NCBI GenBank assembly: GCA_009760855.2
Contig: WPIO01000045.1
Span: 3,243,501-3,307,500 of the forward strand
Length of the DNA: 64,000 nucleotides
Reading direction: 5' to 3'
Origin: Cristatella mucedo
Lineage: Eukaryota > Bryozoa > Phylactolaemata > Cristatellidae
The position numbers and the translations under genes were made by a program. Shown piece by piece: positions 1-61,108 of this stretch; the first letter of the stretch is position 1, and each line of letters begins with the position of its first letter. The notes below the pieces were generated by a model. It was not told where the DNA came from. It saw only the letters and a program-made list of their open reading frames with translations, and searched no databases.

Positions 1-94
1 GAGGCCTGCCGGTCCCGCTTCGCTAATGCCCTTTTTTCGGGCGGCGGTCTGAAGTTAGTGCCTGTGCCGTCGCCAGGTACCCGGTCGCGCACGC

Positions 95-121
95 TATTGG
101 TTCCAGCTTCCCATGACGTCA
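95..121 (+). promoter_or_regulatory. Putative RPF2 core promoter: inverted CCAAT box and CRE palindrome
   Basis: ATTGG (inverted CCAAT) lies at 95-99 and a perfect CRE palindrome TGACGTCA at 114-121. They are about 57-83 bases upstream of the RPF2 start codon at 178, in a CpG-rich stretch. This spacing fits a TATA-less housekeeping promoter. The motifs are seen directly; the promoter role is inferred. Confidence 0.5.
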
Positions 122-177
122 CAACGTGGCTGCGCCCTCGATCCCACGCGTTGCTGCTGTTAGGAGCCTAACCAACG

Positions 178-18143
<17,966 letters not shown>

Positions 18144-18438
18144 CCCAGCCTCGGCCTTTCCACAAATCTATCGTAGCACTGTCACTTTTCCCAGGTCATT
18201 GGCTCTACGTTTAAGGCAATGCTGAGCCGCTCCAACGGTCTTGCAACTACTAGCGCTCTGGAGATGATGCTGCTGCTGCTGTTCATGAGAGATGCCGTTT
18301 CTTTACTCTGAGCTGCACTTGCCCCCTTCGTGTATATGCAGTGGTTCACTCTGTGGTGCCAACTTTCGGCATACTTTAACATCGTGTGGGGCATATGAAA
18401 TGTTTAAACTAGACAACTGCAATTTATACGATACATAA

Positions 18439-18469
18439 TTTATTACACAAATAAAAAAGATGATTTATT
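18439..18469. terminator. Back-to-back poly(A) signals for RPF2 and LCA5
   Basis: AATAAA lies on the plus strand at 18450-18455. On the minus strand AATAAA occurs at 18444-18439 and again at 18469-18464. RPF2 stops at 18143 and LCA5 at 18681, so the 3' UTRs would be roughly 300 and 240 nt. Mature 3' ends would overlap or abut. Hexamers are seen directly; their use is inferred. Confidence 0.65.
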
Positions 18470-18680
18470 TGGTAAAGGTTCGAGTGCAACTGAGTAATGT
18501 TAAGGGGATCGAGGATTTTTTTGTAAGTGCCATGCCGTGATGCATCTAGCCAGCCTTCCCGATCGAATGCTCTGTTAGTCATACTCGGCCCGTTGCGTTA
18601 ACTCGGGTATTTGTGCGATTTGAACTGGCACGGGCATTGGGTATATGGCAGCGACCTACTCCGACACGACTCTGCTGCTG

Positions 18681-36700
<18,020 letters not shown>

Positions 36701-38113
36701 GTCCGGCGTCAACGGCCGCGCTTCGGCTCACGAAAGCACGGCGTACGCCCTCGGTCGGCGGCGCCTCAGCATCCGGCGCCTAGCGCCTAGCGACGGACGG
36801 CGCCTGCGGCGGCCCGCCGTCGAGCGTACGCCGGCTCGGCAGCGTCATCCTGCGCCGCAGCGCCCGCCGCCACAGCTCCTGTGCCGCTCGTCGGCCGGCA
36901 CAGTACGAAGCGTCTCTCTGACGGGCGGCGTCGGCGGCGGACGACGCTACTAGCGGCGCCCGAGCAAGTGAAAACGCCCGGCACCCGCGCGTGTGGCCGA
37001 GCAACCGATCGACGTCCGTCCGTCCGCCTGGCACCGCTTCCGTGCGGTTGCGTTTCTTTCTCCGCTCGCGTCAGCGAGTTCCACCTGTAGACAACCGCCG
37101 CGTCGAGGAGCCGAGAGGCTGGCTGCCCAGTCCCAAGCAACGCCGCATACCGGGATCAGTGACGTCACGTCCGCCGGACAACGTCGCATTTTCGAGATCC
37201 TCTTGCCGCCTCGCAGGACTAGTCGCAGAATGCAGCAATTGCATGGACGGCTGAAAATTGAACGCATTTAGCTCACTTTCGACTCGGTCTTTCAGAGCGA
37301 TTAATGCCGAATGGCAAAGTACAGCTGACTCATGGGCAGATAACTCTAAATTTCACCGCGCCTCAGAGAATCCATGGTTACGTTCAACCTTGACCCAAAG
37401 ATCGCGGTACGCTTCCTCTACTTGGAGGGGGGAAGCTAGACGACCTACGTATTGTAGGCATACCGTAGAATCTGCTCTCACTAATCTCAGTGCTTGAATC
37501 TGGAGGAAATTTCCGGTACTTTAACTTAGGATAGAATGGAATTGCTGCGGCCTGCCTCGAAGATCAAAGCGGGCAGAGGCCGATCTTATTGCTCCCGCGC
37601 GCAGGAGCGGTGGCCCAAGAGGTTAGCATTTATTGCGTGTGCTCGATAACGCAGAGAATCACCAATGAAGACACATCGGCAGACGTGCGGGGGGGGGAGG
37701 GAGGGAGGGGCAGAGCCGACACCGCTGTCTCACCGAAGCGCGACAGCGGTGTACGCTCGGATGAGTTCCGGTACCGATGAGTTCCGGTACCAGCGTGTGA
37801 AGAAATGCGATGTCGCACCACCCGAAATTTTGTGCGAACAGTTTGGGCCTCCGTCAGAGCCGCCGCCCATGCGCGGCGGTGGCTGGGATACACCAAACTG
37901 CTCGCTTGCTGCACGCGCCGCCGCCCAAGCGGCAGCAGCGGTCGCTTAAACTGCGGCACGCGCGCTCGCGACTGATGCTTGCCGGCGGATGTAGTCCTCG
38001 AAAGCGTCGGCTAGGAGGCTGCAGACTACGCCGATTTTGGTTGGTACGCTTTCAGCAGACGTAGCGAGTGATTTAAGAGGAAGCATGGAATAGCTGCGCT
38101 GCGGTAGAGGGTA

Positions 38114-38147
38114 CTAGTTGGCATTCGAATGCCAAGTTTGCAACTAG
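38114..38147. repeat. Palindrome nested in a longer inverted repeat
   Basis: ttggcattcgaatgccaa (38118-38135) is an 18-bp perfect palindrome. It sits between ctagttg (38114-38120) and its complement caactag (38141-38147), so two alternative foldings are possible. Confidence 0.9.
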
Positions 38148-38153
38148 GATATT

Positions 38154-38194
38154 GAAGGCCCAGCGCCCGAATGCTCGTCGGACGCTGGGCCTTC
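38154..38194. repeat. Stem-loop with 12-bp perfect arms
   Basis: Arms gaaggcccagcg (38154-38165) and cgctgggccttc (38183-38194) with a 17-base loop. It begins six bases after the 38114-38147 structure. Too short for a typical microRNA precursor; it may be the end of a foldback element. Confidence 0.85.
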
Positions 38195-38624
38195 GTGCGT
38201 CGAGATCGTGAGCCAATGATCGGGCCGAGTTGGTCAAGGAAATTGCAGGCTAGGCGTTGCTCTGACGGCAATCAACAGTAGATTACATAATTGCAATGGT
38301 AAATGTCTTTTTCAAAGTAAATACAAAAATTTTATTAGCGCTTGGTGAAAGCAGTTATCGCTGTCATTTTCCATAATTCTGCTGGGTACAAAGCCGAAAG
38401 TGTAGCTAAAACATGAAAAAAACGAGGTCGTGTATCGTCCATTATAACTACATGCTTAATAGAAACAATTCATGTCTTGATGCGATCGCGACACACTTAG
38501 TCTGCCTTTGGGGATGGGTGCACGACAGACATTCATCGCTAACCTCTTGAGATTAGCTGAAAGTAACTCCAGCTGAGACGTAAACCATGCATGCGACAAA
38601 ATGAAGCATAGTCGCAAGTATTAT

Positions 38625-38765
38625 ATAAAAAAATTACAATTCATTTGTATAGCACCCTAAAAGAACCTAATCTCTATTCAGGCGGAGCCCACGACCTCAG
38701 CCAGACGTTCGTCGGGGCGAGCACCTTAACCGCTGGACCATACCAGCTCGGCTTAACCGAAATGT
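38625..38765 (-). mobile_element. SINE-2 copy
   Basis: Reverse complement reads gagctggtatggtccagcgg and ttaaggtgctcgccccgacg, then a B box-like gaggtcgtgggctccg. It ends gaatagagattaggttcttt and agggtgctatacaaatgaat. A tRNA-like head fused to the LINE A-type tail. Confidence 0.8.
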
Positions 38766-40923
38766 TTCCTCACTCGCCGGCTCTCAAAACACAACTGGCC
38801 TCAGCAACATCTGACGCACAACTGAATCCTGAAGGCTTCGGGTACAGTAATTACCCCCAGCTTCGACGCGTCACTTCATAAATCCATACCCCAAGATGGC
38901 AGCGTCCATACCCTACATACACGTCAGCTGGCCATAAGCTGGCCACAACACAAATAGCAAGACCATGAACGACAACGGACCACGATCCAGCTACGAGCCG
39001 GACATTCACTCCGGCTCGTTCACTCGCATTCTTCAAAACTAGCTAATCCTACGAGCTGCCGGGAATGCAAAAAAATAACAGCACACAATTTGCTGATTAA
39101 ATTTGCAATGTGCATATTAAAACCACCTTTGGTCTGAGCAGTACTTAAAAAGGCAAGTCCATGTCGCCGCCGCCTAGCCCCGGTGGGATCGAGAACTCCT
39201 TTTAACGGCCACGGGCACTCTCGTTGCTTTCTTTTGCCCTCCTTCATCCAGGCCATTTAAACCACCACAGTGTACGACTAGACGACTGATTCCCGGCATA
39301 ATTGCCCGTGCTCGCCGAATATCGGCGTACATCGATGGGAAATCGCTCCAAGGGACAACTAAGCATAGGGCAACCAATCTGGCTTTAACCTGCACTCCCA
39401 CAACCAGCCAATACCCACACGTGTGGCGTTTAGATGCTACTAGAAACTGATATAGAACAGTTGCAAGGCGTGTTCAATAACAATGCCAGTCTCGATCACC
39501 CTCGAGTTAACCGGGCTTCATGATCATTTCGCGGCTTCGCTCGAGACTTCCACTCGGTGCACCACGGGAAATCTGGCCGACGTCGGCCGGAAGTACAGAG
39601 CAGCAGCAGCCAGCCAGCCAGCCAGGCGTGCCTTTTGGTGGCACTAGAGAACTGCATTCAACTTCAGACGGCAGCCACCTGAAAAGCCGCTATCCGGGTG
39701 GAGGAAGGGTGCTAGTGAAAAAGGCTACGAGCTAAGGTCGCCCGATCCAGCAGCCCAATTGTCGTGCAGCGGCCACAGAACCGCACAAGCTATCATCCCC
39801 CACTTGCACCGTGCAGTGGATAATTTCGCGATGCAGTCCTCGATCGCGAGACCTGGGCTGCAGAGCTTCCTCCTGACGTCACGCGACACGACGACGCTCG
39901 ACTAGTGTGACTGCCACCTGAGTCAACACTCACCAGCTACGAGAGGCCTCGTCAATAGACAGTCCAAAGTGGGAGCCTGTAGATCTAAGCTCCTACGCGA
40001 GAACATGCATGCATGCTCCTGGAGGCCATTAATGACAGCTGCGAGCAAGCAGCTCACTGGCTCGGCCGATCCAAGGCAGCAAGGAGCCAAGCAACGAATC
40101 TTCTTCCCCCCCCCAGCACAGCAGCGAGCGATCGATCGGCCGAGCCAGGGCCATCGGCCAGCCATTCCTGCCTGCCGCTAATACACCTCGATGGCAGCGG
40201 AGAGTGCAGCCTGAATTGTTGCGCCTTTTTTCTCTCCAAAGATCTTGGCCCAATCGAGGTTTGAGCAGGCGCACGTTGCAAGTACACGTCCACCTCTAAT
40301 TCGCATTGACTGGCGCTGAGGTAAATAGTCCCCCGAAGACTATCTTAAGAGTGCGCTTCCATTGACGTTGACCATCGAGGAAGGCGCATGCAAGAGCTTC
40401 TCTCTCCCAGGCTGCCTCTGCCTGCCCTCATCCCTTCTCAGCTTAGGACTCCCGGGACTCGGGAGGGAGAGCTCTAAAGCTTAGCTACACAGTGGAGCTA
40501 TAGTCAGCTAGCGGAAACTCGACTCCAAAATAAGAAGCATGCTACCAGCAGGTATGCTCGTGCATGCTGCCGCCGTGCCTACTATCCAGCAAGACGTGGT
40601 CCAAGAATGCATCGTTTACTGAGAATGGACAAATTGCCCGACAATGTCATGACGTCAATAAAGGTGTTGCTCAAAAACTGCTCGACGAGTACCGGTGCTG
40701 AGCGGGTCTGTCGCAGATGCCCGGCAGAGGCGAAGCTGCAGAAAAAGGAACAGAAAAACCGCAGCAACCGGAGCCCGGAGAGCGGAAGCAGCAGCAACTC
40801 GAGCTCGAGCTGCCGCTGCTGCCGCGTGAGGTGACCACGCGACATCGCCTGTATGACAGCTTGAAAAAAAACAAGGTTTTGTGGCTGACGGCCCAGCCTG
40901 ACGGCGATGGCCAAGCGCCCGGT

Positions 40924-53582
<12,659 letters not shown>

Positions 53583-55160
53583 ATCGTGCAGCAGATCCGG
53601 CTCTATGGCCTGAAGCCGGCAACGATGACTACCAGAAGGCAGAGCAGCAGACCAGCTACTACAACGAGAACAGAAGCGCCCTGGGTGCGACATTGGCGGT
53701 CTGCTGCTGCAGCAGCAGCAGCAGAGGATCGCTTCGGGGTGCGTTGGTGGGCGTGGCAGCACCAAGCCTCGTCGGTCTGGCACGAGGTGCCAGCGGTGCA
53801 CCGAGAGGCACAACGAAGCCGGCGGCCGCACTCGGACGCTACGATGGCTGGTCACGGCTGACGACGAAGGACTCTTGAGTATGGGCACTAGCAACGCAAA
53901 GTGGACTGCATACCAAACTCGAGGCCCGACCGAACGCCTGGCGAAAAAACTCGCGGCCGGAGGCAGCTAACTTGGGAGTCCTTTTCTTTTTACGCGTTTA
54001 ACCGACAGATTATAGCACGGCCCGCTCTGAACTGTGCGCTGGTAGCTTCGCGGCGTGCTGGGCTGGGCGGACCGACCGGGTAGTGGTGGCTGCTGCGAGA
54101 AAGCAAGGTGGACAATGCGCTACTGCATCTGTGCTACATGGACAGCAAGATTAAATGACCGATCAGGCACAACATGCGGACTCTCTATGGCATGCACCAT
54201 GTCAAAACGTCTTGCTTTTTTGAAACAGCACTAGAAATCTGTCTACACGAAACGGACATGCAACTCGGTTTGAGCCATATCACGGATCACTGCTCAGCAC
54301 CCATGCCTTCACGCCACATTTCTTCTGCTGCATCTCAGCCTACATTAGACAGCTTCGAGATATAAGCCAGCAGGCAATCAGATCTCAGGCCCTCGATAAA
54401 AAATTCCGGTCATTTCGACTGCAACGGAAGCGTAGAAAGTTGGTGCCATGCATTACGATCGGTGGATTGCCGATGGTTAATAGTAAAGGCCGGCAGCTGT
54501 GAGGGCTCCAGCTCCCACTGCTGCAGCTGCTCATTTGCTGAAGGAGGATCCAAGATAAGGAGGCTAGAGGCATGAGAAAAGAAAGATAAGAGGCATCAGA
54601 CGCGAAATTTCAGCCAGCCTCCCTCGGCTGAGCTTGCCGATCCAAGACTGGGGAGCTAAAAAAAAAAAAACCCCACAATTCTTACAACAGCATCTACTCT
54701 CCTGCTGCCGACTATAGCACATCCTTTCCAGCCGTCCCGACTCAAGCTGATCGAGTACCAGCAAGTACCTTGTATTCTCTCCCCCCCCCTTGACGTGGCC
54801 GGCCGTTCACCAGGCAGGACCAACCGAATGATCTTGAGAGGCTAGGCAAAGAGCTGGCGGTTTGCTTGCTAAGGCATAGCAAGCAAAGCTGCTCGTGCCA
54901 GACAGGACCGAATAAGGACAAGCAGTAGGAGCTGCAAAACAGGCTCGGCCAGCCCATGTCACGCAGGCTCTGGATGGAATCGAGAAGCTCGGTTCGACAT
55001 CGCCCTAGATAAGGATGCCTCTCACCCAAGCTGGTCCTTGAATTCGTGTAACAAAGACTGAGGCACTCGCCTGGTACTCGCACCTCTTCCTGCCTGTGCA
55101 ATGAGCCGCTGTGCAGTTGGCCCATAAGTAGGCAGCGGGCTTGTCGGCAGAAACGTAGGC
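53583..55160. other. Upstream of UPRT; no gene recognised
   Basis: Contains the probable UPRT 5' UTR and promoter. A short LINE B fragment (tctactctcctgctgccgac) sits at about 54691-54740, and a poly-A run at 54659-54670 and a poly-C run at 54781-54789 are present. No TATA or CRE stands out. Confidence 0.5.
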
Positions 55161-55167
55161 AACCGAC

Positions 55168-55336
55168 ATACTAGCTGATTTAGCAGCCTCTTTCGCATAG
55201 CGACAGAAGAGCCTTTACGGCTATCACCACCGCTTGCAGCGGCAATAAATAATCACTCCCTGCAGGATTCGAACCCACGACCTCGGGACCGAGATCGTGA
55301 AAAGTAACCACCTTACCTAGTGCACCATCGCGGCTC
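55168..55336 (-). mobile_element. SINE-1, well-preserved copy
   Basis: Reverse complement reads agccgcgatggtgcactagg, taaggtggttacttttcacg, gaggtcgtgggttcgaatcc and gcaagcggtggtgatagccg. It ends ggctcttctgtcgctatgcg and aaatcagctag. Best copy for defining the family, about 170 bp. Confidence 0.92.
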
Positions 55337-55439
55337 ACCAATATTGCATAAGTGTTGAGACATATTGCATAAGTTCACATTGATCTGCACTGGCTCCCCA
55401 TCAAGCAGCTCATCGAGACTTCAAGTTCTGTTGCTCACT

Positions 55440-56690
55440 GTAGGTCTCTTCTAAGACTATGTGGTTGTTAACCAGATGATTTGTGTATAGCCCATTCAAA
55501 GCTTTTAAACAGCTTTCGGTAGCCAAAAGAACTTCGTGTCACGCAACAAAGAGAAAGTGACAAGCATAGCAGAGTCAGGAGAGCAGCTGTGAGGTGGTGC
55601 GTGTAGCGTGTAAGTGGCAGCTCGGGGCGGCTGGAGCAGATATGCCATAGTAGGCAGCAGGAGAGTAGATGTCGTTGAATAAGAACTAATTCATTAATTA
55701 TTAACTAATCGTAAACATTATTGAGGTGAGTTCCACAGTCGGCAGGATCGGCAGAGCAAAAGCTTATGTTGCCAACGGTCTTTAAGCTGAGGAATGGAAC
55801 AGATAACTTAATGCCCATACAGGACCTGATGGCACGAGTGGGCCTTCTGGGTCAGCGTAGAACCTTTACTCTGTACCTGTTTATCAACCGGCAGTCACCC
55901 AAGCTCTTTCAGCAAAGGAGGCAATGGTCAAACCTTTGGGATTTGTAAATTAGCCTTTCAGCCATATTCATCAATAGCTGTAGTGGCCACGTGGCTTTTT
56001 CGGTAGCCCAACCAAAATGGAATTGCTATAATCTAGGCTAGCAGAACCAGGGAGCTAGCTAAATTCTTAGCAAGCCACCGTGGAAGACAGTTCCTAATCT
56101 TAGGAATCTAACGTGATGGCTAGCAGTGGAAGCAGCTTTCTTAATGCTCTCAAAATTTAAGCAGCTCTCGAAGACGGCACCTAAATTCCGAGCACATGGT
56201 GATGGTCACATAACAGCATCCCCATATTAAAAGAGCAAAGCCTTATAGGTGTCTGTTCTGTGTTCTGTCCAGCCATACGCTTGACCGTCCAGTGAGTAGC
56301 AGTTCTGTTCTATCATTGTTTAATTTAAGAAAATTTGCCGGATATCCAGGATCCAATGTCTGCAAGACAAGCATGCAGTTTATCAGTCACTCCAGCAGAT
56401 TCCAACGGTTTAAATGACAAATACAGCTGGGTATCTATCGGTAGCATAAAAGTGATAAATCTATTCCATGGGCCGGAATCACTTTTCCCAGAGGTTGAGT
56501 ATAAATGGAGAACAGCTAAGGATCAAGGACGGGCCCTTGTGGGACTCCACGGGTGACTGGTCTGGTGGATGAGACTTGACTCCAACACGGCATAGATTGA
56601 ACAGGATCAGGCAAGTACGATTTGAACAAGTGCTGGCTTTCCTAAGCTTCCAGTTGGCGACTTGAAGGACTTTACAACTGAATCGTCACG
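55440..56690 (-). mobile_element. LINE B copy, decayed reverse transcriptase
   Basis: Minus strand carries RPVTRGVPQGPVLDP (about 56575-56530) and ATDRYPAVFVI-like remnants of the YADD region. Cys/Leu-rich 3' coding remnants follow, then tggctaccgaaagctgttt near 55520. Compare 1620-2700. Multiple stops. Confidence 0.78.
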
Positions 56691-56929
56691 ATTTACCTTA
56701 AAGTGAGTAAACTAATCCATAGAACTGTCTTAAGTCAGAAGAGAAATAGAGAGAGAGAGAGAGAGGGAGGGAGAGAGATAGCAAACAGCACTTGCAAGCG
56801 ATGCTTTGCGGGTCTGTCTGCAAGAAAGATGCTGCCAAGCAAGCCGAATTCATGTCTACCGCTCTGTTCTTTACCCGTGTCTCCTGTCTGTCACTCTGTA
56901 ATATAATATATCTCTACTGTACCTCAACA

Positions 56930-57320
56930 GCAACAAAGAGCAAGTAAGTTTGACACGGGAGAGCTCTACAGTGCAAAAGCCTGAGTGGCAGTCGGTATGC
57001 TTTCTGTATCCAATAGCCTTCATCTCACACGACCAAGAGAGAAGTGAGAAGAACACAGAAGCTAGAAGAACAAGAACAAGAAAAATCTAGAATAAACAAG
57101 AACAAAGTGGGAAGCTTAGTTAAGTCAGGAGGGCAGTCGAGAAAGTGAGCAGTATGGAAGTAGAAGCTCGGGACTGCTGGAAAGGATGTGCCACAGTCAG
57201 CAGCAGGAGAATTGGTCATTGCATCAGGATCATGGATGCAGTCTCACAGCCTAGGACCTTCACAGCAAAAGCTTCTGTCTAGGCGATGAACAGAACAGTT
57301 AATTAATCGCCTGAGGGCAC
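56930..57320 (-). mobile_element. LINE B 3' fragment
   Basis: The minus strand gives NSPAADCGTSFPAVPSFYFH, parallel to NYSPAADYGSSFPAVLSCYF at 2500-2560. The agcttctg...cctaggctgtgag context is also shared. Degenerate. Confidence 0.72.
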
Positions 57321-57361
57321 GATGAGGCTGAAAATGTAAGAGACTCAATCTCCATGCAGTC

Positions 57362-57737
<376 letters not shown>

Positions 57738-58766
57738 CCTTCAGACTCTAAAAAAAATCGTTTTTATTGGCGATTTGGCTCTGACTCAAGCCTGTACATC
57801 ACCTGTAAATAGGGGACAAGACACGGAGATGGCAGATGCTAGTTTGCTTGTAGCTATGTCAGCCAGTAACCAGAGCTCGGGGTAGAGGTGCAGGTGCAGG
57901 CTAAGCATTCTCAGCATGCCTCAGCATAATACTCCATAATAGTCCACCTCGACCTAGAACTGATTGCAGTACCGTTGCCCATTCCACTAGCAAGCAGGAC
58001 ACGGTGAAGTCAGTCATTAGAATGACCCACCTCGCTAGCATATAAGAGTAAATAATGCATTAGCAATTTCGAGGTTAACAGACTGGAATTCTCGTATTGC
58101 CAGGGTAAGCGTAGGCGAACACAGCTGGCCAAAGGACGGCATTCGGCAGGTTTTGCCTAATCGGCTCGGTGCATCGGCCAGAGCGCAGCTTCGGAGAGCT
58201 GCCCGCCAGCGATTCGGCATCTGCAACCACATGCAGGCAACAGTTGCCACCGAACTCACAATGCTGCATGTGCATTCAAATCTGTTAGGGGGTCGCAATA
58301 GTGACATAAAACTGCGACCAACCAAGCCCCTTGCCTGCTGCCAAACACCATCCCATCCCATTTATTGATAGTATATAATAGATAAATTGTACATTCGTGT
58401 GGCACCCTAATAGGCCTAAATCGACCTGTAGACACACTGATACGCTGCAAAGGAAGCAAGTGACTACTGAGGTTAGCCTGCCGCTCAGCATGCGACTCCT
58501 CTAGGCCTCCTGCAAGCCGTGCTAAACAAGCCGAGAGTCGGCTGGAAACTCGTCAGCCGAAAGTCGCAACTTGCCAGCCACACTGAGCAGCATGAAGACA
58601 ACTGGGAGAAGGAGAGGGGTCCATCGTATAAAAGCTACTAAATCTGTATAGCATGAGTGAATGAGCAAGCAGCAGCAGCAGCAGCAACAGAGGCATCTCA
58701 CAAGGATGCGATACGCGCTAGCGCCCTGGCACTCGGTGGACTCGACAACTGATCACCGAAGGTCCC

Positions 58767-59330
<564 letters not shown>

Positions 59331-60155
59331 AGGCTCCGGTCCTCGGAATGCCGAAGCCGAGGCATCGCGAGCACGTGAGTGCACCCTACTCCGGCTTGCC
59401 GCTTGTGCACCTGACATGGCAGCACGAAGCGCATCGGAGAGCTATTTCGGGCTGCTCCTTTGGTGCTGCTGTTAAACGAGTATTAAATAAAAGATAAAGA
59501 TAAAGTAAAGGTGAAATAATACAAGGAAGAGGCAGAACTAGGCACCGCGCAATAGTGAAAAACCTGCTGTCTGCAAGATTGCACGACTAAAAGTGTGCCG
59601 TTAGTGTCTCCTTGATCGAGCGTAATCTACCCCGTACATACAGGCCCATGTATGCACACGAGAGCCGTGCGGAGCGTGCACAGCCAAAAACAAGCGAACA
59701 GAGAGAAAGAGCATTCGCAAGCAAAATCTAGAGGCACATACTTACACATCAACAATCAAACCCACGAGGAAACTGTGGTGCAAGCAAGACCTTAATACTG
59801 CCAGGGCTAATCAGCTGTACTAGGAGAGCGCTGTCTGCACGACGTGAACAATGAACCAATGGGTGATCCTTATAGTGCTAGATGCTGAACGCAAACAGCT
59901 TCTGCGAGGTGAAGCCAAGTGGAGGCTGCAAGTTAGGCCTGCTGAGAGCTACAGGTAGCAAGAGCTTCGTGCTGCCTGCCACTGAGAGCAGCCTTTGGTG
60001 CATTTGGTCATCCCTCAGCAAACATGAACTCACCCCATAACGGAAGCCCTAAACCTCACTGATTGCCAGTCTAACAGCATCGATGAAGTCATGCATCAGG
60101 CCATGCCAGAGCGAATCTGGGTTCCCCTTCTACATGTTCCTTGGGGCTCTACCTT

Positions 60156-60241
60156 CCTCTCTCTCTCTCTCTCCCTTTCTCTCATTCCCTCTGTCTGTCC
60201 TCTCTCTCTCTCTCTCTCCCTCTCTCTCATTCCCTCTGTCT

Positions 60242-60290
<49 letters not shown>
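60156..60290. repeat. (CT)n array with two attccctctgtctgtcc interruptions
   Basis: Shorter relative of the 57365-57733 array, sharing its unusual interruption motif. Confidence 0.95.
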
Positions 60291-60292
<2 letters not shown>

Positions 60293-60465
60293 CTCTGTAC
60301 CCCTCTCTGCCTCTGTCCTTTCTCTGTCTGTCTGTCTTACTCTTTCTCGTTCGGCCACACTCCCTCCCCTCTATCTTTCCACTTGGGCTTCTTCACAGAT
60401 ATCGTGTGCGAGCCACCAAGAAGTGAATTACAGCAGGTGAGCAAATCAAGTCTAATGATCTATTA

Positions 60466-61108
60466 CGATTGCAGCTGGTGCAAAACTCTACAGCTAGGCT
60501 TGTCTGTCGTGAGCGTCGCAGTTGCCACATTACTCCACTTCTCGCCGACCTGCACTGGTTACCAGTCAAGCAATGGATTGACTTCAAGGTTTTGTCGCTC
60601 ACTTTTAGGTCTCTTCATTCTATGGCTCCAGCCTATCTTTCAGATATACTACCCCATCAGGCAAAGCATCGTACCACTCGCTTTTCGGAATCCAGCAGTC
60701 TAGAAATACCTCGTACAAACCTTAAATCCTTTGGAGACCGTGCATTTAGCTCGTATGCTCCCACAGCCTGGAACTCCCTCCCGACCTGCATCAGAACATC
60801 CCCTGACCTGACCACATTTAAAAGAAACTTAAAAACATACCTATTTAGGACAGCATTTAGTGGGTCCTTGTGATTCGTCCTCGATGTGCTTATGCGTGCT
60901 GACACTGTTCATGCTGCCACTAACCACATTTGCATGCTGACCCAGTGCATGTAACCCCTAACCATGTTATTCATTTTGTTTGTTTTTCAAGCATGATTTT
61001 ACTTACTATTCTATTGCGTATCACTTTGCAGCAAATGTAAAGCGCCTAGAAAGAGATTAAGTTCTCTGAGGGTGCTTTATCAAGTGCAATATTATTATTA
61101 TTATTATT
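60466..61108 (+). mobile_element. LINE A, 3' end copy nearly identical to 42172-43500
   Basis: The open frame 60469-60873 encodes MQLVQNSTARLVCRERRSCH, TPLLADLHWLPVKQ and RTNLKSFGDRAFSSYAPTAW. Its last 83 residues differ from the 42410 copy at about two positions. The 3' UTR ends caaatgtaaagcgcctagaa, agagattaagttctctgagg and (att)n at 61091-61108. 5'-truncated. Confidence 0.92.

Larger units (their letters stand above)
36701..40923. other. Intergenic region between LCA5 start and UPRT stop
   Basis: Runs from the LCA5 start codon side (CpG-rich until about 38000, probable LCA5 promoter and 5' UTR) to the UPRT stop codon. Apart from the foldbacks at 38114-38194 and the SINE-2 at 38625 I recognise nothing. 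Open frames at 39020-39401 and 40671-41214 have no family resemblance or overlap UPRT exon 7 antisense. Confidence 0.55.

Noticed and set aside
39174-39401. Minus-strand frame with a protein-like stretch (RLVALCLVVPWSDFPSMYAD)
   Set aside because: No family recognised, no matching donor, and no neighbouring exons.
53693-53894. Longer UPRT N-terminus upstream of MADGQQQQ
   Set aside because: The upstream ATG at 53693 has a weaker context and the added Cys/Ser/Arg-rich sequence is unlike the family; it probably is 5' UTR.
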